This document shows, one piece after another, positions 8,115-16,985 of a stretch of DNA of 47,021 nt (positions are counted from its first letter, which is position 1; each line of letters starts with the position of its first letter). This DNA is from a bacterium (GTDB taxonomy: Bacteria > Bacillota_A > Clostridia > Lachnospirales > Lachnospiraceae), in assembly GCA_004562915.1 (NCBI GenBank), contig SFQZ01000013.1:1-47021 (forward strand), in the 5' to 3' direction. The translations under genes were made by a program, and so were the position numbers. Under the pieces are notes generated by a model. The model did no database searches. It saw only the letters and a list, made by a program, of their open reading frames with translations, and was not told where the DNA came from.

Positions 8115-9521
8115 TTATTCTTTTCCATTGAAGCAATAGGTACAGAGCTTACACGGTGAGATTCCAATGGATGCGATCATATCATCCAGACGATGATACC
8201 GAAGGGAAGTAAATTTCAGTTCGGTTTTGATATCATCCAGCATTTCCTGATAATTATGGGAGTCCGGATTTGCATAATCTTCCAGTATGGCTTCTGTTAC
8301 CGTGCCTTCCCGCTTCTGGATCACACGTCGGGTGATCAGATCCATCTCGGATTTGGAACGGGAGAAGTTCAGATACTTACATCCATATAACAATGGCGGA
8401 CATGCCGGACGGATGTGTACTTCTTTTGCACCACTTTCATAAAGGAATTCCGTTGTCTGTCCAAGCTGAGTTCCGCGGACAATGGAATCATCGATAAGAA
8501 GCAGGCTTTTATCTTTAATCAGTTCCCGTACGGGAATCAGTTTCATATGTGCGATCTGTTCTCTCTGACTCTGATGAGCCGGCATAAAAGAACGAGGCCA
8601 GGTTGGTGTGTATTTGATAAACGGTCTGGCAAAAGGAATACCGGAACGGTTTGCATAACCAATTGCATGGGCGGTTCCTGAATCCGGCACACCTGCCACA
8701 ATATCAGGTTTTACATTGTCACGGCGTGCAAGCATATCACCGCAGTTATAACGCATCTGCTCAACATTGACACCTTCATAGGTAGAGGTAGGATAACCAT
8801 AGTATACCCACAGGAAAGAGCAGATTTTCATCTCTTCTTTTGCCGGTGAAACAGTTTCCGCACCTTCCGGTGTGAAGAAGACAATCTCCGACGGACCCAA
8901 TTCTTTGTAATCGTGATAGCCCAGATTGAAATATGCAAAACTTTCAAAAGACGCACAGACAGCATCGTCTTTTATACCCAGAATCAGCGGTGTACGTCCC
9001 AGACGGTCACGCGCAGCATAGATTCCCTCCGGTGTCATGATAAGCATGGTCATAGAACCTTCAATCATTTCCTGCGCATAGCGAATTCCTTCAACCAGTG
9101 TTGACTTCTGGTTGATCAGAGAAGCTACCATCTCTGTAGCATTGATACTTCCGCCGCTCATTTCCAGAAAATGTGTACAGCCATTTGCAAAAGAATGCTT
9201 TACCAATTCATCCATGTTGTTGATCTTACCAACCGTAGTGATCGCAAAACTTCCAAGATGAGACTGTACCATCAGAGGCTGAGGTTCTGTATCCGATATA
9301 CATCCTATTCCCAGATTTCCCTCAAGCTCATCCACATCCCGTTCAAACTTTGTACGGAAAGGTGAGTTCTGAATATTATGAATGGCACGGTTAAATCCAT
9401 GTACTTTATCATAGACTGCCATACCACCTCTGCGTGTACCCAGATGTGAATGATAATCTGTTCCAAAAAACAAATCTGAAACACAATTGTTTTTTGATGC
9501 AACTCCAAAAATTCCACCCAT
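8115..9521 (-). CDS. PurF-like amidophosphoribosyltransferase lacking the N-terminal catalytic Cys
   Basis: PurF normally makes phosphoribosylamine from PRPP and glutamine, the first step of purine synthesis. This 468-aa homologue starts Met-Gly-Gly-Ile-Phe-Gly where active PurF has Met-Cys-Gly-Ile-Phe-Gly, so the Cys nucleophile is absent. AAGGAG 7 nt before the ATG makes the start secure. Other glutamine-site motifs also differ: the usual HNGN segment reads TTVGKINN, and the HVRYST region reads GCISDTEP. The phosphoribosyltransferase half is intact, with the PRPP loop IDDSIVRG (343-350). Iron-sulfur ligands are present in pattern (Cys234, Cys381, Cys460, Cys463). It has its own promoter and terminator and no purine neighbours. 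It may use ammonia, work with a partner, or do something else. Confidence 0.85.
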   Translation of the reverse strand: MGGIFGVASKNNCVSDLFFGTDYHSHLGTRRGGMAVYDKVHGFNRAIHNIQNSPFRTKFERDVDELEGNLGIGCISDTEPQPLMVQSHLGSFAITTVGKINNMDELVKHSFANGCTHFLEMSGGSINATEMVASLINQKSTLVEGIRYAQEMIEGSMTMLIMTPEGIYAARDRLGRTPLILGIKDDAVCASFESFAYFNLGYHDYKELGPSEIVFFTPEGAETVSPAKEEMKICSFLWVYYGYPTSTYEGVNVEQMRYNCGDMLARRDNVKPDIVAGVPDSGTAHAIGYANRSGIPFARPFIKYTPTWPRSFMPAHQSQREQIAHMKLIPVRELIKDKSLLLIDDSIVRGTQLGQTTEFLYESGAKEVHIRPACPPLLYGCKYLNFSRSKSEMDLITRRVIQKREGTVTEAILEDYANPDSHNYQEMLDDIKTELKFTSLRYHRLDDMIASIGISPCKLCTYCFNGKE

Positions 9522-9629
9522 ATTTGTTCTCCTTTTGTGTTACGAAATCAAAACTCAATTCGTATTTTGTTATATGATCTTTGTTTCTGCGGATTGTTTC
9601 ATACATTATGTCTGTACAACCCATGCAAC

Positions 9630-9658
9630 ATTATATAATGGTAATTTGAGGAGTGCAA
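9630..9658 (-). promoter_or_regulatory. Sigma-A promoter of the purF-like gene
   Basis: TTGCAC, a 17-nt spacer and a perfect TATAAT sit about 110 bp before the gene. The leader of about 100 nt has only a small TACGAA/TTCGTA hairpin. I saw no purine riboswitch core in it. Confidence 0.75.
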
Positions 9659-9691
9659 GAAAAAAATAACTCTTTTGATTCCTGTAGAAAT

Positions 9692-9739
9692 AAAACAATC
9701 AGACTGATGATATCTTTTTCTTCTCTCATCAGTCTGATT
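9692..9739 (-). terminator. Intrinsic terminator after the DUF4234 gene
   Basis: Perfect 14-nt arms (9697-9710 and 9726-9739) with a 15-nt loop are followed on the minus strand by a T-rich run. The hairpin lies about 35 bp past the DUF4234 stop. Confidence 0.8.
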
Positions 9740-9772
9740 ATTAAGTACTTTCATGAACCAAAATGTATCATT

Positions 9773-10756
9773 TTATCCGATTTTACTTCCGCAATAGATA
9801 CAGAATCTGTCACCTGGTTTTATTTTATTTCCGCACTTCGGGCAACATGGTTCTGAACATGGTTCTGATGAAACATTTTCCTGTTTCTGCTCTTCTCTCT
9901 CCTGTGGTACTGCAGATACAGGCGCATCCCACTGCATCATCGGTTCTTCCTGACCTAAAGTGGTCCTGGGCTGCGGAGGTGCCTGAGTTTCCTGTACATT
10001 TTGTGATGGCATCACATTTCGCGGTGACGGTTCACTCTGCAGATTCTGTGACATTGGCGCACTCTGCGGGTTCTGCGGCGACGGTGCACTTTGTGGTTTT
10101 TGCGGTTCCTGCGAATTATTCTGTGGCTGAACTCCATTCACCGGATAACCGCACCGTTTACAGTAGTTCTTTCCGGGAGTAATCGGTGCTCCACAATTCT
10201 TGCATGCCGGCATCGCACTCTGAGCTGTATTTTTTATACTGCTTCCTACATCCTGTACTGCAGATTTTAACTGTGCACCAATCTGTGATCCCATCTCCTG
10301 CATAGTTTTTCCACTATTATTTGGTGTTCTCGGTGGAACACTGCCGCCATACGGATTCTGAGCGTACGGATTTCCATAATAACCATTTCCGTTCGGATAC
10401 ATTTCTTCATATTTTTCCTGAAACTTATTCATCACATCACATGCATAAAAATATGACAGAAACGGAATATTCATAAATATAGTAAATAAAACCGGTGATT
10501 CCACATTTACATCATACTTTTTGCTTGCCGAATCCAGCCTGGATGCCAGATTGTATATCCAGTACAATGAGTAAATACCACATGTGATAATTCCCAGCAG
10601 CCACGCTACAATGTAATTTTGTGTCACTTTTCCGTCATCTGCGCAGATGACATTGACATCCTCGCCATACTGAAACCAGAAATAAATGGAATACAGTCCA
10701 CAGGTGAGAATACCGAAAATTGAGCTTAATAGCCCATCACGTCTCTTAAATTGCAT
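9773..10756 (-). CDS. DUF4234 membrane protein with two zinc ribbons
   Basis: The 327-aa product has an N-terminal DUF4234-type membrane region (about 8-110) built on two similar segments, SSIFGILTCGLYSIYFW and LLGIITCGIYSLYWIY. Next come a Gly/Tyr/Asn linker, a zinc ribbon (Cys185, 188, 199, 202), a Pro/Gln/Ser-rich low-complexity stretch (about 205-275) with short repeats of the SAPSPQNPQ type, and a second zinc ribbon at the C-terminus (Cys305, 308, 319, 322). Function is unknown. Such proteins are common in gut Clostridia. GGAGG upstream supports the ATG at 10756. It is followed by its own terminator and looks monocistronic. Confidence 0.8.
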   Translation of the reverse strand: MQFKRRDGLLSSIFGILTCGLYSIYFWFQYGEDVNVICADDGKVTQNYIVAWLLGIITCGIYSLYWIYNLASRLDSASKKYDVNVESPVLFTIFMNIPFLSYFYACDVMNKFQEKYEEMYPNGNGYYGNPYAQNPYGGSVPPRTPNNSGKTMQEMGSQIGAQLKSAVQDVGSSIKNTAQSAMPACKNCGAPITPGKNYCKRCGYPVNGVQPQNNSQEPQKPQSAPSPQNPQSAPMSQNLQSEPSPRNVMPSQNVQETQAPPQPRTTLGQEEPMMQWDAPVSAVPQEREEQKQENVSSEPCSEPCCPKCGNKIKPGDRFCIYCGSKIG

Positions 10757-10831
10757 AACAAATCCTCCCTCATTTTTTATTTTGTATCATTATGCTAAGC
10801 CCATTGTAGCATTCTTCCCTGATTCGTGCAA

Positions 10832-11803
10832 TCATTTGTTCGCAAGGTCTTCTCCAAAAACACGGCTGAATACAGCTGCCGTTTCTTCATACATATGCCC
10901 ATCATAATCCGCAAATTCTTCCAGTTTACCCGGTATCCCCTCACTTCTGTCATTTATATAATTGTAAAATGGTATCTTTCTCTCTTCCATATATTCTTTA
11001 AAAAATCCTGATGCAGCATCATAGTGTTCCTGATATTGCCCGTAAGTGACCCACGGAACCGGAGTGATCACAACGGTCAACTCAATTCCTTCTTTCTCAC
11101 AAAATTTCGCCATTTTGTCAAATGCCTGCTTTGCTTCTTCTCTGGCTCCGGGAGACTGCCATAAGGAAGGGAAATCCTCCTGCAGACGGTCAGAGGACAG
11201 AGGATGACGTTCAAAAAAGCCATCCTCCCGATACGTTTGTACTTCCGAATCAAATGGTTCTACACCATAATTTTTATAAACATCACTTTGTTTCTGTTCC
11301 AAAAGAGCGCCGATTCTCGTGACTCTCTTCCTGTAAAAATACCAGGGAAACAGCACACTCCGAAAATCAGCTTTCAGCATCTTATCAAGGAAATACTCAG
11401 CTTTCACATAAGACCACGGCATCTCATGATAAAACGTAATAAAATCGGCAGACTGACTGGGAATGGTCACCCAATAGCCCGCATCCAGTTCATAGATCAC
11501 TCTGGTAAGTTTTCTATGTCTTGCCGCTTCCCGCACAAGGTAGTAGGAATCCACAGGATACTGCCCTCCCTGACAAGCATTTATTGTTTTTTCCCCGGTT
11601 GTTTCTTCCAAAACTTTCGGATCCAGTCCACACTTTCCATGAGAAGTCCCCACAATAAGCGTTTCATAATCCCCTTCTGTCAGATGATGCATATCCGCTC
11701 TTGTATAGGTATATGGATACAACATATAGGTCAAAAGCTCATTGACTCCCAGGAAAATACAAAAGAGCAACAAAATCCCCGTACACTTTTTAAAATTGTG
11801 CAT
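10832..11803 (-). CDS. SGNH/DltD-like membrane-anchored protein of the dlt-like operon
   Basis: This 323-aa protein has one N-terminal membrane helix (about 8-28) and an extracytoplasmic SGNH-hydrolase-like domain. The block-I nucleophile motif reads IVGTSHGKCGLDP and the C-terminal catalytic segment reads ADYDGHMYE. In dlt and alginate-type systems such a protein partners an MBOAT enzyme and completes acyl or aminoacyl transfer outside the cell. It is shorter than typical DltD (about 400 aa). Its start has GGAGGG 7 nt upstream and overlaps the MBOAT gene by 14 nt. It is the last gene of the operon. Activity is inferred. Confidence 0.72.
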   Translation of the reverse strand: MHNFKKCTGILLLFCIFLGVNELLTYMLYPYTYTRADMHHLTEGDYETLIVGTSHGKCGLDPKVLEETTGEKTINACQGGQYPVDSYYLVREAARHRKLTRVIYELDAGYWVTIPSQSADFITFYHEMPWSYVKAEYFLDKMLKADFRSVLFPWYFYRKRVTRIGALLEQKQSDVYKNYGVEPFDSEVQTYREDGFFERHPLSSDRLQEDFPSLWQSPGAREEAKQAFDKMAKFCEKEGIELTVVITPVPWVTYGQYQEHYDAASGFFKEYMEERKIPFYNYINDRSEGIPGKLEEFADYDGHMYEETAAVFSRVFGEDLANK

Positions 11804-13298
11804 AGATAAACCCTCCCGTAAGCGCAGGATACTGGCTGAATATCGGAAGACAAAGCAGGATCCCTAGATAAACTGCTCCACGCAGTACGACAGGAGCTTT
11901 CATCAGTCGGGAAAACAGATTGATTCCCTTCTCCTCAAAAAAGCTGAAAATAAAGAGCACCATCACACCCAATATAAGAATCGCCAGTGCATATATGGTA
12001 TAATCCGTGGTTCCTCCTTGTCCGATGGGAATTTGCAGAAGCTTGCCGGGACTCCACTGGGTCACGCTGTCTTTCATCATCGAAAATGCCTGAGAAACGC
12101 TATCCGCTCTATCGAAAAACCAACTTATGTTAATCAAAAGGAATGTACGCAGAATCTGAAACACCTGCCAGCCTGCCGATTTTTCCTGAATATGACATAC
12201 CTTTTTCCATTTGCGGTAATTCAGCGCCATCAACCCACTGAAAGCAATGATAAATCCGTTATACATACCATAAATAATGTATTTCCATGCAGCTCCATGC
12301 CATACTCCGACTACAAAGAAAACAATCAGATTGGCAAGACAGATGGGAAGTGTCCGACCCGTACTGCGGCCAAATATTTTCTTTGACCATTTTCCGAATC
12401 TGTTCATCCATCGGGACAGAGATACCGGATAAAACACATAATCTTTCATCCATGTGCCCAGGGTAATATGCCAGCGGTGCCAAAAGTCCGTGATAGAACG
12501 GGCAAAATATGGTCTTTGAAAGTTCTCATCCAGAGTGATTCCAAACAGTTTTCCCACTCCGATCACGATATCCATTCCACCGGAAAAATCTCCATACAGT
12601 TGTATGGAATATGCCAAAACGGCAAAAACCGCCAGACCGGAATACGTCTGATATTGATCAAAAAGGGCGTCCACAAAAGGTGCAGCCGTATCTGCCAGAA
12701 CAAGCTTCTTAAAAAATCCCCACAAGATTCTCTGAACCCCTTCCTCTGCTCTTTTCCACTCCCATCTATGCTTCTCATAGAGCTGACAGGCCAACCGGGA
12801 ATGTCTCCCAATAGGGCCCTGAAGGATCTGTGGAAAAAATGACAAAAACAACGCAAAGCGAAACAGATTCTTTTCCGCTTTTGTCTTTTTCCAATAAACA
12901 TCAAGCAAATATCCCATAGACTGAAAGGTATAAAAGGAAATTCCAATAGGAAGTACCAGTTCCAGATAGGACAGATGCCCCCGAAGGATTCGATTCACAT
13001 TCAAAATGATAAAATTCAGGTATTTCAGAATTCCCAGCATCCCAAAGTTCAGGATAAGCGTAATAATTACAATTGCTTTTTGATATTTTTTCTCTTTTAT
13101 CCTTTCCAGACATCGTCCCGCCACATAGGTCGTTACAGTGGAAAACAGAAGATATCCCAGAAGACCTGCACCGTGGGACGCATAATACAAATAGCTGAAA
13201 ACCAGAAGCCACATCCACTGAAATCGCCCGGGTATCAAATAATATCCAACCACAGCCAGAACCGTAAATAATAAAAATCCCATTGAATTAAAAGCCAT
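11790..13298 (-). CDS. DltB-like MBOAT acyltransferase
   Basis: This 502-aa polytopic membrane protein belongs to the MBOAT family. It carries the conserved DFWHRWHITLG segment (about 271-281) and the catalytic His334 in VVGVWHGAAW. DltB-type MBOATs move an aminoacyl group from a carrier protein across the membrane to teichoic acid. AlgI-type relatives acetylate polysaccharides. The adjoining carrier protein and adenylating enzyme favour the DltB role. It starts 3 bp after the carrier gene and overlaps the SGNH gene by 14 nt. Confidence 0.88.
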   Translation of the reverse strand: MAFNSMGFLLFTVLAVVGYYLIPGRFQWMWLLVFSYLYYASHGAGLLGYLLFSTVTTYVAGRCLERIKEKKYQKAIVIITLILNFGMLGILKYLNFIILNVNRILRGHLSYLELVLPIGISFYTFQSMGYLLDVYWKKTKAEKNLFRFALFLSFFPQILQGPIGRHSRLACQLYEKHRWEWKRAEEGVQRILWGFFKKLVLADTAAPFVDALFDQYQTYSGLAVFAVLAYSIQLYGDFSGGMDIVIGVGKLFGITLDENFQRPYFARSITDFWHRWHITLGTWMKDYVFYPVSLSRWMNRFGKWSKKIFGRSTGRTLPICLANLIVFFVVGVWHGAAWKYIIYGMYNGFIIAFSGLMALNYRKWKKVCHIQEKSAGWQVFQILRTFLLINISWFFDRADSVSQAFSMMKDSVTQWSPGKLLQIPIGQGGTTDYTIYALAILILGVMVLFIFSFFEEKGINLFSRLMKAPVVLRGAVYLGILLCLPIFSQYPALTGGFIYAQF

Positions 13299-13301
13299 AG
13301 G

Positions 13302-13532
13302 TTATTTCTCCGCCTGCAGTTTCTGTACCATGTTCCACAGTGCCTGCGCCGAATTAAAGTTTTCCGGAATAATTTCTGCCGGAGTCACCTGTACGCCAAA
13401 TGTATCCTCAAGTTCAGCCACTATAGATAAAATAGCAAAGGAATCCAGGATTCCGTCATCAATCAGGGTAGTACATGTTTCATAATCCGCATCCGGCTGA
13501 ATATCTTCAAGAATTTCCAATAATTTTTCCAT
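13302..13532 (-). CDS. DltC-like acyl/aminoacyl carrier protein
   Basis: This 76-aa acidic four-helix carrier has the phosphopantetheine attachment site Ser31 in DDGILDSF. The length matches DltC (about 78 aa). It would carry the amino acid activated by the upstream ligase as a thioester and deliver it to the membrane MBOAT. It lies 17 bp after the PLP enzyme gene and 3 bp before the MBOAT gene. Confidence 0.88.
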   Translation of the reverse strand: MEKLLEILEDIQPDADYETCTTLIDDGILDSFAILSIVAELEDTFGVQVTPAEIIPENFNSAQALWNMVQKLQAEK

Positions 13533-13549
13533 CTTTTTTCCTCTCTTTT

Positions 13550-14737
13550 TTATCCATTAATATGATTTGTTTCTATTTTCCTACGCACCAACTGCAGTCC
13601 TTCCTCCCTGGACCATATAAGAATCTGAGGCATTGGTCTGCTTAAAAACAGATAAATTCCCTCTGTGACAGAATATGCACCTGTGTTTTCAAACACTAAG
13701 ATATCTCCGAGAACATTTCCCTTAAGTGGCAGGTTTTTTACCAGCACATCATTTGCAGTACAAAGAGCACCACAGACCGTCACCGGAACCATATCTTTTT
13801 GTAGATCATGATACTCCAGTGTCTTCCCATCCAGTTGCTGATAAAAAGGAATTTTCATCGCCATTGTCTGTCCGTAATAATTCAGATGATGTATCCCTCC
13901 ATCTACAATTGCATAAGTTTTTCCATCATTTTCTTTCAAATCTACTACCCTGGTAACATAAACACCACATTCCGCTGCCAGATATCGACCTATCTCCAGT
14001 GTGATTTTTCCACGAAACTTCATTCTTTCCAGTATCTGGCGAAACTCATCCATTACTTCCCGAATGTCTTTGTTTTCATCTTTCTGAAAATAAGGGAAGA
14101 AAAATCCGGGACCGTATTCCAGTTCTTTTGCCTGAAACCCCCACTTTTCTTCCAACTTGGCATACAGACGATCAAGCATGGACAATTCTTCTTCCATCAC
14201 TTTCATCTGTCTTTTCTGGGTACCGGAATAATACTGGATTCCCTGAATTTTCAGCTGTGGATACTGCTTCCTGTCACGGATCAGTTCATGAATTTTTTGC
14301 TCATCCATTCCAAACTGATTGCCTCCGGTCAGTCTTAGTAAAACAGAAATTGTCAATCCCATCTCCTCTGATATTTTTGCCAACGCGTCAAATTGCCTCC
14401 GGGATTCTACAGTATAGATTCCCTTTTCCCCATAAGAAGTAAGCATCCGTCGGATTTCCTTTTCCTCCTTATATACTCCTGAAAGCACTATTTTATCCAT
14501 AGAAATACCATTTCTTTCACATATGGCAAGTTCACCCGGGGAACATACTTCCAACCGTTTTACCCGATCTGCCGCAGCGGATATTAAAAATGGATTTGCC
14601 TTCACAGCATAACAAAGATTTACCTGCCGTCCCAATATTTCCTTTATCTGTCGGATACGGAATGTAAATACATCAAGATCGAACAAATAAAATGGAGTCT
14701 CGTAAATCGCTGCAGCCTGCTTGATAATTCTTTTCAT
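13550..14737 (-). CDS. Fold-III PLP-dependent decarboxylase (DAP/ornithine decarboxylase family)
   Basis: The 395-aa product has the two-domain alanine-racemase/DAP-decarboxylase fold. Lys46 in YAVKANP would hold PLP. The glycine-rich phosphate site is EYGPGFF (207-213), followed by LEIGR (247-251), the catalytic pair Cys326 and Asp330 in GALCTAND, and GAYS (353-356). These motifs place it with decarboxylases, not alanine racemases. Such an enzyme is not part of a standard dlt operon. A similar ligase, PLP decarboxylase and carrier trio is known in exosortase A loci. It overlaps the ligase gene by 4 nt. It may supply the activated amino acid; the substrate is unknown. It is unlikely to be the sole lysA, though that cannot be excluded. 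Confidence 0.8.
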   Translation of the reverse strand: MKRIIKQAAAIYETPFYLFDLDVFTFRIRQIKEILGRQVNLCYAVKANPFLISAAADRVKRLEVCSPGELAICERNGISMDKIVLSGVYKEEKEIRRMLTSYGEKGIYTVESRRQFDALAKISEEMGLTISVLLRLTGGNQFGMDEQKIHELIRDRKQYPQLKIQGIQYYSGTQKRQMKVMEEELSMLDRLYAKLEEKWGFQAKELEYGPGFFFPYFQKDENKDIREVMDEFRQILERMKFRGKITLEIGRYLAAECGVYVTRVVDLKENDGKTYAIVDGGIHHLNYYGQTMAMKIPFYQQLDGKTLEYHDLQKDMVPVTVCGALCTANDVLVKNLPLKGNVLGDILVFENTGAYSVTEGIYLFLSRPMPQILIWSREEGLQLVRRKIETNHING

Positions 14738-16254
14738 TCCCTCAACACCTCCGAACTATTTGTCAGCGCTTTTCGATCAATTTTTCCATTTGGTGTAAGC
14801 GGCATATGTGTTACCCTGCAAAAACGGTTTGGAAGCATAAATGCCGGAAGCCGCTCACTCATCTGCCGTTTTAATTCTCGTTTTTCTATATCACCCTCAT
14901 AGAATGCCAAAATTTTCTTATTTTCCGTGTCAAAAGTACAACAGGCTCTTACGATCGATTCCACCTGCTCCATGGCAGCTTCTATCTCACCCAGTTCGAT
15001 CCGGTGCCCCATGTGTTTGATCTGAAAATCCTTCCGGGAAGAAAAATACAGTTTGCGGTCCACACCATAATATCCCATGTCCCCGGTACGATACATCCTC
15101 TCCGGATAGCAGTGATTCAGTGGATTTTGCACAAATACCCTCTCTGTCTGCTTATGATCTCTGTAATATCCCAGAGCCAGTCCTGTTCCTGTTACACAGA
15201 TTTCTCCCTCTATCCCCGCCTCGGATATCTCTCTGTTCTTCTCATCTAACAAAATTACGGTCTCATTTGGAAATGCATTTCCAATCGGAAGGTTTTCTCC
15301 CGGCTGAAATTCCCGATCCACAATATAATACGTACAGTTACAGGTAATTTCCGTAGGACCATATAAATTGACATACATGGCACCCGGAAGATATCTGCGC
15401 CACAGATTCAGATGTTTGACCGGCATCATTTCCCCTGAAAACAATACTTTTTTAATCTGATTCGGCACTCTGTACTCAAATCCCCGAAGCGTCGTTATGA
15501 TACACAAAGCTGAAACTGCCCAGATCAAGGTTGTCACCCGGCGCTCACACAGAAAATCAAGAAGCTGTGTCGGGAAAGAAAACATTCTTTTCGGAATGAT
15601 TTCTACCCTTGCTCCTGTTTTCAGACCGGAATAAATATCCTTCACAGAAACATCAAAATCCCAGGGAGCCTGATTGCCAATTACATCCTCTCCGGTAATT
15701 CCAAAAATCTCCGTAAAATGTTCAATAAAATCTATCACAGATCGGTGACACACTACGACGCCTTTTGGTATCCCTGTTGAACCGGATGTAAAAATACCAT
15801 ACAACGGATCGGTATCTTTCGCTTTCCTTCTTACTTTTTCAAGGGATTCTTCCCTGACTTCCCCTTGTAACAATTGTTCGATCCACAATATTTCACCGGT
15901 AAACTCCAGCTTTTCCACTTCTTGTCTATATGTTTCCGAAGTTATCATTATTTTTGCTTCCAGTGTATCTATAATTTGTTCCAGACGCTTGACTGGCTGT
16001 CGGATATCCGTCAGAACATAAAATCCACCCGCCCGGATAATCCCCATAAAGGCAGCTATCGTATCCACACTTTTTTCCATAAATACAGGAACCGGGCTTC
16101 CATGCTTTATTTTACCTGCAAGAGAAGATCCGATCTTTCGGGAATTTTCTTCCAGTTCTCTGAAAGTACAGCTTTCCTTCTCATCTGCAAAAGCGGTTTT
16201 ATCAGGATACCTCTTTGCTGATTGGTCAAGATACTCTAAAACATTGGTTATCAC
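14734..16254 (-). CDS. DltA-like amino acid adenylating ligase
   Basis: This 506-aa AMP-forming ligase should activate an amino acid and load it on the carrier protein. Motifs in order are TSGSTGIPKG (156-165), FDVSV (200-204), YGPTEIT (298-304), the hinge GHRIELGEIE (416-425) and PNGKIDRKAL with catalytic Lys491. Asp201 fits recognition of an alpha-amino group. The pocket differs from DltA: the usual FCGE, whose Cys enforces D-alanine choice, reads FSGE (Ser273), and a Lys (205) follows FDVSV where DltA has Met. The substrate may therefore not be D-alanine. The start is GTG with GAGGGGG upstream. It is the first gene of the five-gene operon. Confidence 0.85.
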   Translation of the reverse strand: MITNVLEYLDQSAKRYPDKTAFADEKESCTFRELEENSRKIGSSLAGKIKHGSPVPVFMEKSVDTIAAFMGIIRAGGFYVLTDIRQPVKRLEQIIDTLEAKIMITSETYRQEVEKLEFTGEILWIEQLLQGEVREESLEKVRRKAKDTDPLYGIFTSGSTGIPKGVVVCHRSVIDFIEHFTEIFGITGEDVIGNQAPWDFDVSVKDIYSGLKTGARVEIIPKRMFSFPTQLLDFLCERRVTTLIWAVSALCIITTLRGFEYRVPNQIKKVLFSGEMMPVKHLNLWRRYLPGAMYVNLYGPTEITCNCTYYIVDREFQPGENLPIGNAFPNETVILLDEKNREISEAGIEGEICVTGTGLALGYYRDHKQTERVFVQNPLNHCYPERMYRTGDMGYYGVDRKLYFSSRKDFQIKHMGHRIELGEIEAAMEQVESIVRACCTFDTENKKILAFYEGDIEKRELKRQMSERLPAFMLPNRFCRVTHMPLTPNGKIDRKALTNSSEVLRE

Positions 16255-16381
16255 AAAATTCCCCCTCTCCGTTTCATTCTTATTATACCCTCCCTCATTT
16301 TTCTATCATCACGTCTTTACCATACGATCGTTTTTTATCTTACCGCATTTTTGCTGCCCACTTCAAGCGTTTTCACACATC

Positions 16382-16417
16382 TTAAGAAGTAGTCAGAATT
16401 CATTAAGATTTGTAAGA
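16382..16417. promoter_or_regulatory. TTAAGA-type direct repeats in the divergent dlt-like/DUF2752 promoter region
   Basis: The motif (T/G)TAAGA occurs at 16382-16387, 16403-16408 and 16412-16417. The last two are 9 bp apart, close to the spacing used by OmpR-type regulators. They lie in the 234-bp divergent gap. No clear minus-strand promoter could be assigned. An AT-rich -10-like region for DUF2752 follows at about 16425. Confidence 0.3.
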
Positions 16418-16488
16418 AATGTGTAATAATATACTTGCCCAATGTTCCGTTTCCCGCTATACTGACAACAGAAAGCTGAGGTGACGCC

Positions 16489-16935
16489 ATGAAATTTTCC
16501 TATGATTTAAAAAAGCAGATATTCTCCCGACTGAAACTGCTTATCCTTATATGCGCTGCTTATTATCTGGCCACCTGGTTCACCGGATGCCCTGTAAAAT
16601 ACTTTCTTGGAATCTCCTGCCCCGGATGTGGCATGACCCGCGCATGGCTCTGCATTTTTCACCTGGATTTTGCCGGTGCTTTTACTTATCATCCCCTTTT
16701 CTGGACTGTGCCCTTTATGGCAGCCGCATTTCTTTTTGATGATAAGATTGACTTTACAAAATACCGCTGGCTTCTGGTATTGACAGCGGTTCTCTTTTTT
16801 GTAGTATATTTTGTTCGCCTTCTTTGGCTTCCGGGCGATATCGTAGTATGGGAACCGGAAAATGGAGCCATTTTCCGTTATTTAAAGAAAATTTATGATT
16901 TGTTTGTATCACTGACACACAAAATAGGGCTGTAA
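16489..16935 (+). CDS. DUF2752 small membrane protein
   Basis: This 148-aa protein has three or four membrane helices and the DUF2752 hallmark ISCPGCGMTRAW (about 43-54), a Cys-x-x-Cys-Gly-x-Thr-Arg motif near the first helix. The family has no firm function. It is one of three plus-strand genes in the window and is transcribed away from the dlt-like operon. GAGGTGA precedes the ATG. Its stop codon lies inside the stem of the terminator shared with azlD. Confidence 0.8.
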   Translation: MKFSYDLKKQIFSRLKLLILICAAYYLATWFTGCPVKYFLGISCPGCGMTRAWLCIFHLDFAGAFTYHPLFWTVPFMAAAFLFDDKIDFTKYRWLLVLTAVLFFVVYFVRLLWLPGDIVVWEPENGAIFRYLKKIYDLFVSLTHKIGL

Positions 16936-16957
16936 AACCAGATTCGTTTTACAGCCC
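16927..16957. terminator. Bidirectional terminator between DUF2752 and azlD genes
   Basis: A perfect 12-bp stem (16927-16938 with 16946-16957) lies between two converging genes. T-rich sequence follows on the minus side; the plus side is weaker. Confidence 0.7.
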
Positions 16958-16985
16958 ATTCACTTTATTGACTATACAATATATT

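Noticed and set aside
9522..9623. Purine riboswitch before the PurF-like gene
   Set aside because: The leader lacks the conserved loop and junction sequences of the purine aptamer; only a short hairpin is present.
13550..14737. Alanine racemase for D-alanine supply to the dlt-like operon
   Set aside because: The fold is shared, but the Cys326/Asp330 and GAYS motifs belong to the decarboxylase branch, and racemase catalytic motifs are not seen.
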